DNA from: Castor canadensis
Taxonomy: Eukaryota > Chordata > Mammalia > Rodentia > Castoridae
Direction of reading: 5' to 3'
Length of the DNA stretch: 64,000 bases
Assembly (NCBI RefSeq): GCF_047511655.1
Contig: NC_133389.1
Location: forward strand, 38,547,295-38,611,294
Each line of letters begins with the position of its first letter. Positions within the stretch are counted from its first letter, which is position 1. The notes below the pieces were generated by a model. That model did no database searches. It saw only the letters and a list, made by a program, of their open reading frames with translations, and was not told where the DNA came from. The translations under genes were made by a program, and so were the position numbers. Positions 48,166 to 60,599 of the stretch are shown here, piece after piece.

Positions 48166-50520
48166 CACTTGTCACCTCACAGAGCTGTGACACAGTTGTA
48201 CCCCTCTACCCTTCAGCAGTCAGGATGTAGGTGGCAATGTGGGATGGGTGGGAAGAGACCTGGCTGAGCAAGCTCCTTGCTCTTTCTCAGTGGGACAGTG
48301 ATTATTGTGAATTGTCTAACAAGCCTAGAATGGCAAGATGAGTAAGGCACACTCAGCACAGTGATGGGTGTGCTCACCTGTGAGGGGTTCGACCTCGGGC
48401 AGCTGTAATAACTCACCTGGTGAAGTGGTCAGGTTTAGCAAGAATTGACCCTGGACCTGAACCCTAAAGAGCATCTGGGAAGCAGATAAGTAGATAAGAA
48501 GCACAGCTGCTTGTTCAGGTTGTTGGGAACTGCCAGGGATGGGGCTGCAGGTTTGATGGGACCTCTTCCCCATGGGCCAGTGGAGGGGCTCTGATTACAC
48601 CCTGCAGCTAAACACTCAGAGCAGTTAACTGCCAGGCACCGGGAAGTCTCACTGTCTCCGTGGAAGCACACAACCTGGCTGGGCCTAGGAGCAACTGAGC
48701 CATCTGGAGGCAGCACTAGAAACAGGAAGCCTTCAAATTGAAACAGACTAACGTCCTCCTGGGCCCTCCCAACTTAATTGGTAAAATTCTATTTTAGATC
48801 CCTAACTATGCATTTGGGAATAAACTCAAATTTCTTCATGCTGAAAACATCCCAGCTGTTTTGAGGCCTGGTGGCCAGGAGGGACAATTCCCGTGGGTGT
48901 GGTCATGGGCTTTGAACAGTGGCTTCCAGGGATATGTGGCATAGATGCCTCCTGGCTCTGTAGGGCCGGCTTTGTCTTCCACATATTTAATCAAATAAAT
49001 TCATCAGAAGCTGCTGAAAATTCTCCATTTAGCTTTTAAATCTAATTTAAAATAGTGCATGTTATGTGAAATTCTAAGAAGGGATGAGAAAGGTTTGACA
49101 AAATGCTCAATATAGGCTATAAAGAGAGATGGTACATCCTGTGATACCAATTTGGCTGGGGTACCTGCTTCTCCAGGCTCTGCAGGGCACCTGCTCAAAA
49201 TTCATTACCTCTTCTTGGATCACCACCAGAACCCCTGATTTTTTCTTAAGCTGGCAATGTGTCTGTTAAAAAAATTACCTTTCCGCTCCTTTTGCATTTT
49301 AAGCTGGCTCTGTGACTTAGTTCTGACTTTTAGAACAGTAAACCATGCCTTTGCCCTTCTGCTTCCTGCCTAGAATGTAGATGTGTGGCCTGGAGGCATA
49401 ACTGCAAACACTTTGGGAGAATATGGATGAAGGCAAGAAGACGGCACCAAGGATTCTCTGGGAATTGTTAGCCCTTAGGCTCTCGTCTATACAGTCTTGT
49501 CACTCTAAGAGTATGGAGAGAGGCCTGTGTAGGCCTGGCTAGCCCAGCTGGAGGTTTTGCAGAGATGAGAAAAAGATGGCCTCCAATAGGGAGAAACAGC
49601 CCCATGGCAAACAGCTGCCCATAAGCAGCTTGGGAAAGAAGCACCACTCATATTTTGGCCTCTTCCTTGGGAACCTGTGTCCACAAGTGGCAAACAACCT
49701 GTACAGGTCTGTGTGGCAGCTCTGCCTTGACAGGAATTCCACTCACACAGGTAACAGTGGACACACCCACAGGATATCCTGTAAGACAGAGAGGCAAACC
49801 ACTCCCAGAACCAGCTCTACTGAGCAGTACAATGGGGAGAGCTGTTCCCACAGCTGACCCTCCACATTTTTGGAGCACTCCCATCCACAGTGTGAAGGAG
49901 AGATAAGAATTAAATGAATATCTGAAATTCATTCATTTTAGCAGACAGGTATTTTAAACATCATTCTTTATAATTAAAATAAACCTCTACCTGATGCTTC
50001 TGAGCACTCACATGTCTTCCAGTCTGCTCTGCCCACGACGAGGGAGTGGCTCAGGTGGAATGTTCATCACAACTTTCCCTCCTACATAACCTACAGCCAC
50101 ATCTGCAAGAGCAAGCCAGAGCTCTCTGTGCTTGAGAGTACATGCCCATGTCAGAAGACGAGCATTTACCAGTTCTGATCCACTCTAATTGTCCTTCCAG
50201 ATCAAAGCCCGAGATCAGCAACAATGAACATCACTAGATCCCCTGACAGTAGAACTGCTGTCCTTTCTTTCACAGAGAGGGTCTGTGCCCATTCCTCCTT
50301 TACCATTCCTACTACCTCCACCCTGAACCTCACCCATGAGCACCACCCTTCCTCCCAGCCTCTCAGAGCAGCTCACCATCAGCCTCCTGATTCTAGTCTT
50401 TTCTCCCATCTTATACTTGCCAAATGTCTTTCTCAGACTCCTTTCTTTATTGATTGCATTTCTTTGATCAGAAAACCATGGGGACAGTTCATGGCTAATA
50501 ATTAGAAAATTAGGAAACTG

Positions 50521-50860
50521 GCCAGACACAGTGGCTCAAGACTGTAACCCTAATTAACTCAGGAGGCAGAGATCAGAAGAATCACAGTTCAAAGGAAGTG
50601 GGGGGCAGGGTTTCATGATCCCATCTCAACAATGGCAGGTGTGGTGGCACACACCTATCATTTCAACTACATGGAGAGGATCACAGTCCAGGCTGACCCG
50701 GAGGTCATGGGGGGGGGCAGATGAAGGGGAGGGTGGGGAGGGAGGGAAGCAAGACCCGATCTCAGAAATAATCAACACAAAAAGGACAGGTTTGGTGGCT
50801 CAAATGTAGCATCTCTGCCTAGCAAATGTGAAGCCTTGAGTTGAATCTCCAAGTACCACC
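50521..50860 (+). mobile_element. Composite SINE with purine tail
   Basis: GGCCAGACACAGTGGCTCAA and GGCAGGTGTGGTGGCACACA are two B1-like heads, followed by an ID-like half ending CCAAGTACCACC. The tail runs into the purine tract that follows. Confidence 0.75.
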
Positions 50861-51005
50861 AAGAAAAAGAAAGGAAAGAAGGAAAAAAGAAAGGAAAGAA
50901 GAGATGGAGGAAAGGGAGGGAGGGAGCAAGGGGGGGAGGGAGGGAGGGAGCGAGGGAAGAAGGAAAGAAGGAAGGAAGGAAGGAAGGAAGGAAGGAAGGA
51001 AGGAA
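50861..51005 (+). repeat. Homopurine tract with (GGAA)n
   Basis: About 145 bases are nearly all A or G: AAAG/GAAA units, GGGAGGGAGGGAG runs, then nine to ten GGAA units. It seems to have grown from the SINE's A tail. Confidence 0.93.
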
Positions 51006-54000
51006 CTGGCCAGTGATAGAGAGGGGAAATAAAGCAGGAGCCAGAGAAGGAAGAGTCTTTGATCCCTGTGCTGGGGAAGAGAAAGTTGTTTTGCATTTGA
51101 TAGGAGGCCAGAGACAAAACACATGGCCCCAAATGGTACTCAAACAAGGAAATAAAACCCAAACCTCTTGAAATACCAAAATGGGCAGGACCTACTGAAA
51201 AAAAATGATAACAATTTTCTTGAAAGTAATGAAAGAGGACTTGTATAAATGGAAAAGTTCATGTTCTCAGATAGGAAGTCTTGTAAGTCTACTATGTATC
51301 TTTCATCTAATATATATATTTAAAATAATTCTATCAAATTCCAATTAAGTTTGTTTTTTGGAATTAGAAAAAGTACATTCTTAACATAAAAGGCTATATG
51401 TATTTTAAAAGTCAACAATATTCATAGAAACTTGAGTTATATGTAATATCTACCCAATCAGCTATAAAAGCCTATTGTAAAACTGAAACTGTATGGGTCA
51501 GGTACTAGAATAGCTGCAATTATAGAACAGGATAGAATGGTAGCATAGAAAATATCTTATACAATGGTCCAGGTCATTACAACAAAGACACTAAGATTAG
51601 TAACCCAAAATCTAGCATGAAAGGGTAATTTCTAACATGGGAACCAAAAAAGGAAGTTTAAGTCAAATAAACCAATATGGTGAGTGAACCCCATGTCAGA
51701 GTGGATTGACTAACACTTCCCTTCTTAGGAAGAAAAAAGGCCAGAAGAAAGCAGGAAGAAAGGTTGGATGGGAATAGCCAAGGGTCACCGTGGCTGTCCA
51801 CCTCTGCTGACTGCAGTCTCAAGAAATTACTAGAAATGGCAGATGACCAAAAACCTGAGCAGAGGCAGACGAGTATGAGAAACAAGCTCAGTTCTCCAGC
51901 AGTCTCTTTCCAATTTATTGATTGCCTCTTTTTACTATCTCATTTCCTCAAACAGGCATTTCCTGGATGCCTTTCAGATACCTGATACTCAAATGGGAAT
52001 ACTTCCATGGGGACTAACAAAAAGAAATGCACACCTATGAAGAGCTGGAGCCCCCCTACACCACTGGTCAGCTCTGAGGCAACAGGAATCCAGGGTTTCT
52101 AACTCAATTCTTTGGTAGAAGGTCAGTCAGTCAATCCCCTGGCCTCTTTCAAGAACTACTGGAAGGAAGAGACAAAGGAAGGAGGTACCTGTGGGCCCAG
52201 GGCCCACACCAAGACTTCTAAACTGGAGGACAACTGGATGTGGAAACAGGAACCATCTCTGTGGCACATCAGCAAAAGTGTGGACATGAGGCAGTGTGAA
52301 GGAAATTACTATGGGGCTATGTCTGAATATGCTACTTTCCCAAATATGTTCAGAACTGTTCAGGGAGAAGAGATCTTGTTTCTTTAAGGAAGGAGGGGGG
52401 ACCTTGGGAAGAAGCCAGGCTTTGGTTTAGTTCCAGAAAGTCTAGGTAGGCTGAACTCTTATCACAGAGCTACCCCTCCCTGCCCCTTTCAAAGCTACAG
52501 CTACCAGCTACTGGGTAATCTCCAATGTGACCATAGTAGCCCTTTCCCACCAGAGGCAAGACAGTCTCTGGAGAAATGGTTTGGGCTTAGATGCCATGTA
52601 GGGTTTTTGTTTTTGACTTGGCCAAGAACCCTGTAGGAGGCAAAGGCAGGGGTGTGAACAGCCAAGATGGATGAGAGACAGAGGTTACCCTCTGTGTCCA
52701 GAGGAACAGAGAACTGTTAAGAAGGAGGAGCAGGAAGGTGGTCATTAAGGCATCTCAGCTCCTTTCTCTCAAGTTGCCCCAAAGGGGTGAGTGTCCAGTT
52801 TGCAGGAAGGCAGAGATGAGCTCCAAAGGCCAGAAGAATTATAGGACTTCATGAAGTATAGAGGAGGTAGCCAACCTAAGTAGTGATGCCTAACTGCCAA
52901 TGGCGAGGGAAAGGGCTATGACTGTTTCCTGCAGCACCAGATCTTCTGGTAATTGGCTATCTGGGTTAGGGATGTGCCCTCTAGAACTAGGAGCCCTAAA
53001 AGGTAGCCCTGCAAGTTCAGCCACTCCACAGGGTAATAAGAGTATTTTCTGGAACAGCCAGATTATTAGGCTCAGCTGGAAACAAGCAGTTCACCTAAGG
53101 GTTAACACAGCTCTGTTTGATGCATAGATGTATGACAAAATGCCGTACTGGGTAGAGATACAAAAATTAGGCTTTGGGACAGATCAGTTATTGCCTCTAA
53201 AAACAAATATTTTAGAATCTGCAAGTAAGGACTCAGTCTTGATTCTGACTGGCAATTGAGGGTGGGTGACAAGTGTGCAAGCATGATCTCAACCTTGTCA
53301 GAAAAGACCCTAAGTTTCCTTTTGAGTCATTCAATATGGAAAAGTGACGGCTGAGGCATCAGGCAGCAGTTACATAGTAATCATTAAGCTTAAAATTTCC
53401 TGAAATGCTGACACAATGGATCACCCCTTAGAAATTTTAAAGAGTACTCTTACTAGGAACAGAGGATGTAGTATTTAAAAAGTGAGCATCCAAACACATA
53501 GAACTTGTCACTCCAGAAGGTGCTGTGACTGAAAAGAGAACATACTCTAAGAATGTGATAAGTCTGGAGAACTCATAGTGTCCTGGAGAATGCCACTAAA
53601 GAAAGGTGACCAGCCTCTGTGCCCATTCTCAACATCCCTGTCAGAAACCCTAGGTCTGTGCCTGGCTCAGCAAGGCAGTTAAAGAAATGGTAAATCATTC
53701 CTCCTTACTCCCTGCTCACTGCCAAAAGAGTGACGCCACAGGGTATTTTCAAAACTGTCTGTTGAGAAAGTGACAGTTACAAGGATGCAGTGATACAGAT
53801 TTCACAAGGATGAGACAACTATGGAATTTTCCTAAAATCTTGCAACAAGGGAAATGGTGAGATACAGAGCAAAGCATTAAGGCAAAACAATAACAACAAC
53901 GAAAACCAACAAAACAAAACAAACCCAAATCTAAATAAAGGTCACAAAAAGATTAGGCATAGGCTTGCCTTATTGTTAAGCAAAAGAAAAAGTATTAATT

Positions 54001-54079
54001 TCTTCTTTGATAGCAATGGTTAAACAGTCAGACATTTTGTGCTGGTTTTGTTTCTCATAAGGAGACTTATGAGAGACAT

Positions 54080-54169
54080 TCTCCCATCCAAGTACTAACC
54101 AGGCCCGACCCTGCTTAGCTTCCGAGATCAGACGAGATCAGGCATGTTCAGGGTGGTGTGGCCGTAGAC
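54080..54169 (-). pseudogene. 5S rRNA-derived fragment (nucleotides 1-90)
   Basis: The reverse strand begins GTCTACGGCCACACCACCCT and continues through GAAGCTAAGCAGGGTCGGGC and GGTTAGTACTTGGATGGGAG, matching 5S rRNA from base 1 to about 90 with few changes. The last ~30 bases, needed for the closing stem, are missing, and the box C region is cut. ATGAGAGACATTCT and ATGTGAGACTTTCT flank it (12 of 14 alike). There is no A tail or terminator T run. It is a 3'-truncated retro-copy and not a working gene. Confidence 0.93.
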
Positions 54170-54371
54170 ATGTGAGACTTTCTTATTCACTGTGCTGGTG
54201 TGACAGGCATAAAAAGTTGTGTTTAGAATTTCCAGGTAGAATTCTGGGTTTCTGAGGTTGATGTTAAATAAAATAACATAGTCCCTTAGATCCTGAACTT
54301 GAAAATAGGGTAGGCAGGTTTGTGTCTCTTCTCAGGATAATAAATCAGGTCAGGGCATCACTGTGGAAGGT

Positions 54372-54382
54372 GGGGGGGGGGG
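54372..54382 (+). repeat. G11 homopolymer
   Basis: Eleven consecutive G; the exact length may suffer from sequencing error. Confidence 0.85.
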
Positions 54383-54995
54383 AATGCAATGCTTCTTTGG
54401 TGCCTCATTTGTCACTTAAATCAGTGATTTATGACCTTGGTTGTACTTTACAGTCCCTGAGGTATTTTAAAAATCAGCCAGGCTGAGGCTTATCCCCTAG
54501 CCAACTAAATCATCTCCAAATTTGCTTAAAAAGTATTGCTAATAGTCTATATGAACTTCAGGCAAATACATTGCTCCAAATCCATTCTGGAATTTTCCCC
54601 AGTGCCGGCCCCACCACCACCACCAGTGCTTCCTGATATACCTAAGGAACCCAACAGAGACAATGTAAAGTCCTTAATGGGGAAACTAAGATCCCTTCCT
54701 TCTGGTCTCCTACTTCCCTCCATGCTTGTCTTCTCCTGGTGGAAAGGTGCCTTTGGGAGTAGAAGGAGCTATACTTCTCTACATGGAAGGTCATTTACTG
54801 GCGTTCATCAGAATGGCACCAAGTGCAGACCCTCCAGGGCTTTCTGCCCAGACATCTTTGCCAGGGTTCACTTTAACCATCTTCCATGTGATTCACATCT
54901 CAGAGCAGCAGCAGAAATGTAACACGATGAAACTTAGCATAGGATTTCTTTCTCTACGAAATGCAATAATGTCATCTCAGTAAATACATATATTT

Positions 54996-55023
54996 CTATC
55001 TATCTATACACACACACACACAC
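54996..55023 (+). repeat. TCTA/CA simple repeat
   Basis: CTATCTATCTA runs into about seven CA units. Confidence 0.9.
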
Positions 55024-55559
55024 TCTTCCCACTGAGAGAGGAGTGGATCCTGTTTCAGAAACCATTTAGAAAGAACACAAGCACACACCCTTTTGTTCTT
55101 ATCATGTTCAGTAAGTAGTCACTCAGCCTTGGGTTTGGCTGGAATCTGAATCTGTTTGGAGGTGACTTGGATGACCGTGGCTATGCCCTATAACTCTGGT
55201 CTGGCGTTAGTTTTCCAATGGAAGCTGAAAGCAATTCCCTTCATTTTGTGCTGTCTTGTAAAGTCTGTTTCATTTTGTTGCTGTCTATTGTGTTTAATGA
55301 AAAACTTCTCATGAGCCAGAATTCGGAAGTGGTTGTTTACAGCTATGTTTTATGAAAATCACAATCAATGATTAGGAATGGAAGTAAAATTGGTTATATC
55401 TGCCTTGATCACATATACAAAATTGATTCACCTCTCCAACGTGATGTTTAAATCCTAATTTGCATTCTCATCTTTTATGACATCTTGCAGATTAGTTCCT
55501 GCTCACATTTTCTATTCAAAACACCAAAGGTATAGGCTCCTGGGTCTCACTTGTAGAAC

Positions 55560-55860
55560 ATTCTGGAATCAATTTGGTAAACTTCTCAGTATAATTGTCT
55601 TTCAATATCCATAGAGGGATGGCTACAGGACCCTCAAGGACACCATAATCCTCAGATGCTGACATCCCTTCCATAAAATGCCACATTTTCATATGACCTA
55701 TGCACATCTTCTCATGTACTTTAAATCGCCTACAGCCATAACAACCTGAATGCACCCGATCTCATCTCATATACTTTAACTATTTCTAGATCACTTACAT
55801 TATCTAATGAATGAAAATGTTATGTACCTAGCTGTCATACTTTTGCTTAGGCAATAATGA
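55560..55860 (+). mobile_element. DNA-transposon fossil holding a 5S fragment
   Basis: TCAATATCCATAGAGGGATG, CTACAGGACCCTCAAGGACA, CCTATGCACATCTTCTCATG and, after the insert, TTTCTAGATCACTTACATTA resemble a common mammalian DNA transposon. Its family name is uncertain. Confidence 0.6.
55728..55764 (+). pseudogene. 5S rRNA-derived fragment (5' ~40 nucleotides)
   Basis: GCCTACAGCCATAACAACCT followed by GAATGCACCCGATCTCA matches the first ~37 bases of 5S rRNA with several changes. TCTCATGTACTTTAA (55710-55724) and TCTCATATACTTTAA (55765-55779) flank the insert, 14 of 15 alike. No A tail is present. Confidence 0.8.
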
Positions 55861-57184
55861 CGAGGAAGTTTGTTCAAGTTCAGTAGCGATGCACTTTTTG
55901 GGGGGATATTTTCCATCTGCTGTTGGTACAATGGGCAGATGCAGAACCCACAGAGATGGATGATTATTATTTTCTCTTAGGTTCCCACTTTACAGAACTA
56001 GGCCAACATTTAGCTGTTAGCTAGGTATTACAGTATTTTAAGATGTAACTATTTACTTTGCGTAGGAATGGACCTTTGGGCTACTGAGATGGCAGAAGCC
56101 AAAATCTTATCACCAACCAAATCATCTATAGTGGCACCAAGAATAGGAGGGAGGCAGGTGAACCACTCATTTTAGGTGTTCAAGAAAAACTAATTATTTC
56201 CTATGTAAAAAAGGAAGTTAGATGTGCCTTTACTGACAAACTACGAATCTTTCCTCCCAACCCTAAGTCAAGAAGCAGCCTTTCCCTGGTAACCTCTAAG
56301 GGTGACGAGCAATTACAAGAAGCCAAGTGGCACAGGCAGGCAAACGAGCACAGGAGGGGTAAGGGGAAGACAGCACTCAATTGGGTCAGTGGGTCAAAGG
56401 GTGGAGGTAGTGAGGCAGGTCATAGGTACCTCCTGTTAACCAGAGACTGCTCTTACTCCCAGATGTTCTTCTTCTTCCCAAATGCCAGGCTGAATATAGG
56501 AACTAGCCTGGGGTATGTGGGTGGCCCAGCACCACGTGATACCAGTGCGGAAAAGTCAAGACATAGATTGTGTGGGTGGCTAGCGCAGCCTTCCTTGGTA
56601 TTATTTTCTGGAGAGGATAAGAGCTGAGCTGGCATTGAGCTGAAGGACAGGACTGACCAGGTATGGCTTTTCACATTAGATTTCAACAGTCTAGATTTAC
56701 AAATGAAGAAGCTTTCACTCTGGCTTGAGGGGATTCCTAAGGCTGAAAATGATTCAGATTCATGTCCTCACTGAAACTGACTCAAGCAGCTTTACACTTG
56801 TCCCAAAGATGATCAATGGATGGAACACCACATGGAGTTAGAAGTGACTCATAATAATAAATGTTTACAGGTATACTTTACAAAATGCTTTTTCAAAGGT
56901 AAAGTCAACAGGGCATTACAGTTGGGGAAGATGAGAGTCAAGGATAATACGGGAATGGCAGTACCATTGCTGAAGACAGGGAAAACAGTACTGAGAACCA
57001 GGAGGCACAGAGAACTATGACTGGTTAAGTCTGTCTATTTCTTTGATCTTCCACCTAAGGCAGAAGGACTGAGGAGGTTGGACTAGAGTCACTACCATAC
57101 AATTACTGATGTTCTTCTGAGATTGAGATCCAAAGATTTGCAAAGGAGAGGCAAAATAACAGAATGCCCATTTCACTTTTTCCA

Positions 57185-57395
57185 TGTTTTTTTTTTTTTT
57201 TGAAATGTGGTAGATATCTCTAACATAAAAAGTTGTTACTTTAACCATTTTTGGGTATACAATTGTAAGTGACATTAACCAGATTCAAAATGTTGTGCAA
57301 CTTCTACCATTGTCCATCATCATTTTCAGTATGCTGGACAGACACTCTGTACTTGTTAAATAAAAATCCAGTTGCCTCCTCCTCTCAGGCCTGGC
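57185..57395 (-). mobile_element. LINE-1-derived fragment, antisense
   Basis: AAAAAGTTGTTACTTTAACC, TTTTTGGGTATACAATTGTA, TGTTGTGCAACTTCTACCAT and ACACTCTGTACTTGTTAAAT follow a well-known L1-associated text. Confidence 0.5.
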
Positions 57396-57457
57396 CAAAA
57401 AAAAAAAAAAATTCTTTTTCATCATTCTCTAACTTCCTGAAAAGAGAAGATGGTCTT

Positions 57458-57792
57458 TTTTTTTCATTTTTGGCAGTTCTGGGATTTGAACTTAGGGCTT
57501 CCCGCTTGCTAAGCAGGTGTTTTTCCACTTGAGCCACTCCTCTGGTCCTTTTTGCTTTGGTTATTTTTGAGATAGCATCTTGCATTTATGCCTAAGCCAT
57601 CCTGGACCATGATCCTCCTATTTATGTTTCCTGGGTAGGCGGGATGACAGGCAAGCACCACGACACCCAGCTTTTATTGGTTGAGATGGAGTTTTGTGAA
57701 CTTTTTGCCCAGACTGGCCTTGAAACATGATCTTCCCAATCTCTACCTCCCAAGTAGCTAGGATTACAGGTGGGAGCCACCATGCCTGCTGG
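57458..57792 (-). mobile_element. Composite ID/B1 SINE with target duplication
   Basis: Reversed ID half, then two B1-like parts ending GTGGGAGCCACCATGCCTGC. AGAAGATGGTCTT (57445-57457) and AGATGATGATCTT (57793-57805) flank it, 11 of 13 alike. Confidence 0.85.
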
Positions 57793-58550
57793 AGATGATG
57801 ATCTTAAGCCTGTTCTAAAACTGGAATATACCCTGAATCACAAGCATTTAAAAAATTTCTTTAAAGAGAATTTTTGCTTACATGAAGATATGTAAAGGAG
57901 GCATTACGAACACACTGAACCATGAGAAAGCCAATCTGTTATCTGGTATCTTACAGTTTTTTATCAGTGTTCACTAGCCATGGGTTTCCGTTTATGATGC
58001 TCATTTTGTGTGTAGTGTAGTGTTTCCCATATATAAATATGGTACAGCATCTTTGTCAGTGATTCCATAGCCTATAGGTCTTCAAATATTTAGGAAAACC
58101 AAGAAATCTGGGTGCATGTGAAGTATTTACAGGATGCTAAATAAATGGCTATTGAGAAGCTTCTAAATAGTTGCAGCATGCTGGCTCACTTAGGAGATGA
58201 TTCAAAGAAATGTCACTTAACTTACTGCCTTTGCAAAAGCATCAACATCAAGTGGCTACAGCTGAAATTTGAAATACTAACATCAACCATAATCCAGCAA
58301 GCTCACTTTTCTCTAGTTAACACCGACATTGCTATAGGACTGTCCAGCCTTTTGTCTTCTGCTTAGGCTATCTCATTCTTAGAGAGGTTATTTTTGAATG
58401 TGGCACGGGAATACCATTCTAAAGGTGATGTTTATGCCAGTAGAGTTATTGCCAAGGCAACAAGAAGTAGGGAATTTTAGAGAACAAATCTCTTCAGCCT
58501 GCCCCCACCCTCCACTGCAAACCAAGAAGCATGGGAGAGCTCAGCCCTAC

Positions 58551-59437
58551 CTTTGTGACAGACATTTCTTTGGATTTAGATTCAAACAGGTGCTCCAGTC
58601 TGGAAGTGTCCACCTTAATGGGTTCCAGTTTTGACCACAGGAATTCTCTACAGCGGCGGTTGTTCTTACAAGGCCACTCAAAGGGCCGGACTTCATTCCA
58701 GAAAAGACGGATGGTCTTCTTTTTCTTAGTGAATGCGGGCTGACCCCTGGGTACCTGGGACCACCCTAAGCCCTGAGGAGCGTTGCACATCGGAGGAGGA
58801 GGAGCCAATAAATTACCGGGGACTGGAGGGGGAGGCACGCTGTCCAACAGGGGTGGAGGAGGTGGGGGCGGCAAACCCAGAAAGGTAGGTGGGGGTGGGG
58901 GAGGGGGCCCAGGGGCCTCCCTGTGACCCAAGTCCACGTCCAGGACATCAATGTCATCCTCCTCCCCCAGATCAGTGAAATCCATGTCTTGGATTCTGAG
59001 CTCCCTTGGATTAGCCATGAGCTGGTCCCAGATATAATCAGACTCAGTCTTCAGCTGTGTAGGTGTTTCTGAGACCTTGTCATCGGACCCCTCATCGGGA
59101 GAGATGGAACCTCTCCCCAGGTCCCCGCTGTTGAATTTCTCAGCAAATGCTTTCACGCTGCCCCGGTTGTCCAAACAGCCCACACCCACCCTCCTGACAC
59201 TCTCCTCTGGGGCTTGAGAGTTGGCCTGCAGCGTGGATATCCTGGTGGCAAGGCTGGCCACCGCCTCTGCCTCCTGCTCCATCCTCCCAGTCTCGTCCTC
59301 ACTCCTGCCCTTCTCCTCATCATCTGTGGACTTTCTGTTATGGGCATACAGCATGTCCAGCATGAACCGTTTGTTGGTGAGGATGTCGCCACACTGTCCA
59401 TTTAAGCCTGCATCTTGAATGCCTGTGGACCACAATC
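58551..59437 (-). CDS. FHOD3: FHOD3 exon B: linker end, FH1 and start of FH2
   Basis: This exon of 887 bases is the largest visible (acceptor TTCAG, donor gtaggg). It encodes the split Gly followed by 295 codons starting LWSTGIQDAG. Landmarks are GDILTNKRFMLDMLYAHNR, the GSVKAFAEKFNSGDLGRGS block, and the very acidic MDFTDLGEEDDIDVLDVD. The FH1 domain at 58791-58915 has runs of seven, seven, four and four prolines, the expected binding sites for profilin-actin. FH2 opens with KKKKTIRLFWNEVRP, whose Trp belongs to the lasso that holds the FH2 dimer together, followed by REFLWSKLEPIKVD. The open frame reads 18 codons past the donor, but the next exon restores the known FH2 sequence from VTK to KTAADG, so the splice is firm. 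Confidence 0.95.
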
Positions 59438-60309
59438 CTGAAAGTACATAGGAGAAAAAAAATGAGAAAGTAGCAAGTGGGTCTCAATTCCACCATAACG
59501 TCAATTATGCAATAAGAGGGCTGGACACATGGTAGGGACTTCAGAAGAGACACTAAAATCAATCAAGGCAGAAGGCAGTCATGGCTCATGACTGGCTCTA
59601 GGACCCAGGACTCTTCCACATGTGGCAGTGCTCCTGGCTCCTATCTAGGCTATAGGAAAATTTTTCTTGCCTTTTCTGCCTTCCCATGGCAGCTGGTCAC
59701 AACCTACCCCGCCACAGGTAGCTAAGGGGCACTGTCCTAACTAGTCAAGGAAAAATAGGAAGTGTTTCCCTAGCCCAGGGCAGGTGTTGAAGGGGCTATT
59801 AACTTTTGTCTCTGCCTGGATTCTCATTCTGCACCACATAATCCATGCCAACCGCTGTACTTTAAGTTCATGGTCACTCATCTTCAGGAGACTCAAAGCC
59901 TGGCAGTCTCCTCCATGCTTTCCCCTAGATGACATATTGCAGACTTCCCAGCCCATCTCGTTCTCAGGGGTCGCCTTGCTTCCTCATTCACCAGCTTAAC
60001 AGATGCAGTCAGAAGAGACCTTCTAGAGCCTCCATTGCACCGCCAAGCCTCCCACTTGCACCTGACACCCAGGACACAGCCTCCTTCCTGAGCCTACCCA
60101 GAAACTGTCCCCCTTAGCAGGACTCATCATTAGGAACCACTCCAGTGATTTGTGTCTTTTATCTCCTAATACTCCTCACACTAGATCCTGCTTTTTTGTG
60201 GTAGAAGCAAATTTTTAAGTCCTTCAATTAAAAAAAAAATGCCTCTCTTGACTCCCCTTACGTCTCCACCTATAATTCAACTTTTCTCCTTTCCGTTAAG
60301 GTAAAGCTA

Positions 60310-60545
60310 CTTTTTTTCTTAAGTTTTTTTTAATTTGTTTGTTGTTGTTATATTGTTGTTGTGCTTTGGGTATGTTGTAACATTTACAAAAGTTCTTACA
60401 CTGTATCATAGCTGAATTCTCCCCCTCCATCATTCTCCATTATCTGTCCTTCCCCCCATTCCTAGAATAGTTTCAACACTCATTTTTCCATTTTCATACA
60501 TGAGAACATAATATTCCCATTACATTTGTTCTCTAGTTTCACTCT
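60310..60545 (-). repeat. Interspersed repeat of unknown family, copy 2
   Basis: Reversed, it reads TGTTGAAACTATTCTAGGAA, a G-rich part, TCAGCTATGATACAGTGTAA and TTTTGTAAATGTTACAACAT, the same order as 1196-1373. Confidence 0.6.
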
Positions 60546-60599
60546 AGAACTCAGACGAATGGAGGTCTTGCTCCCACTACCCTTCAAAACTGTTGCTTT

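Larger units (their letters stand above)
46932..58550 (-). other. FHOD3: FHOD3 intron B-C (11.6 kb)
   Basis: Donor gtaggg, acceptor TCCAG. It carries an MLT1-type LTR, a composite SINE with a long purine tail, two 5S rRNA-derived fragments, a DNA-transposon fossil, an L1 piece and a SINE dimer. 48166-50520 and 51006-54068 look mostly unique to me; an old repeat may lie near 49285-49480. Confidence 0.88.

Noticed and set aside
49285..49480. An old repeat like those near MLT elements
   Set aside because: Words such as TTCTGCTTCCTGCCTAGAAT look familiar, but I could not fix its family or limits.
50772..51179. Three overlapping Pro/Ser/Phe-rich open frames
   Set aside because: They are translations of the reversed homopurine tract and SINE, so low-complexity artefacts.
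54080..54169. A working 5S rRNA gene
   Set aside because: The last ~30 bases and the T-run terminator are missing and the internal promoter's box C is cut.
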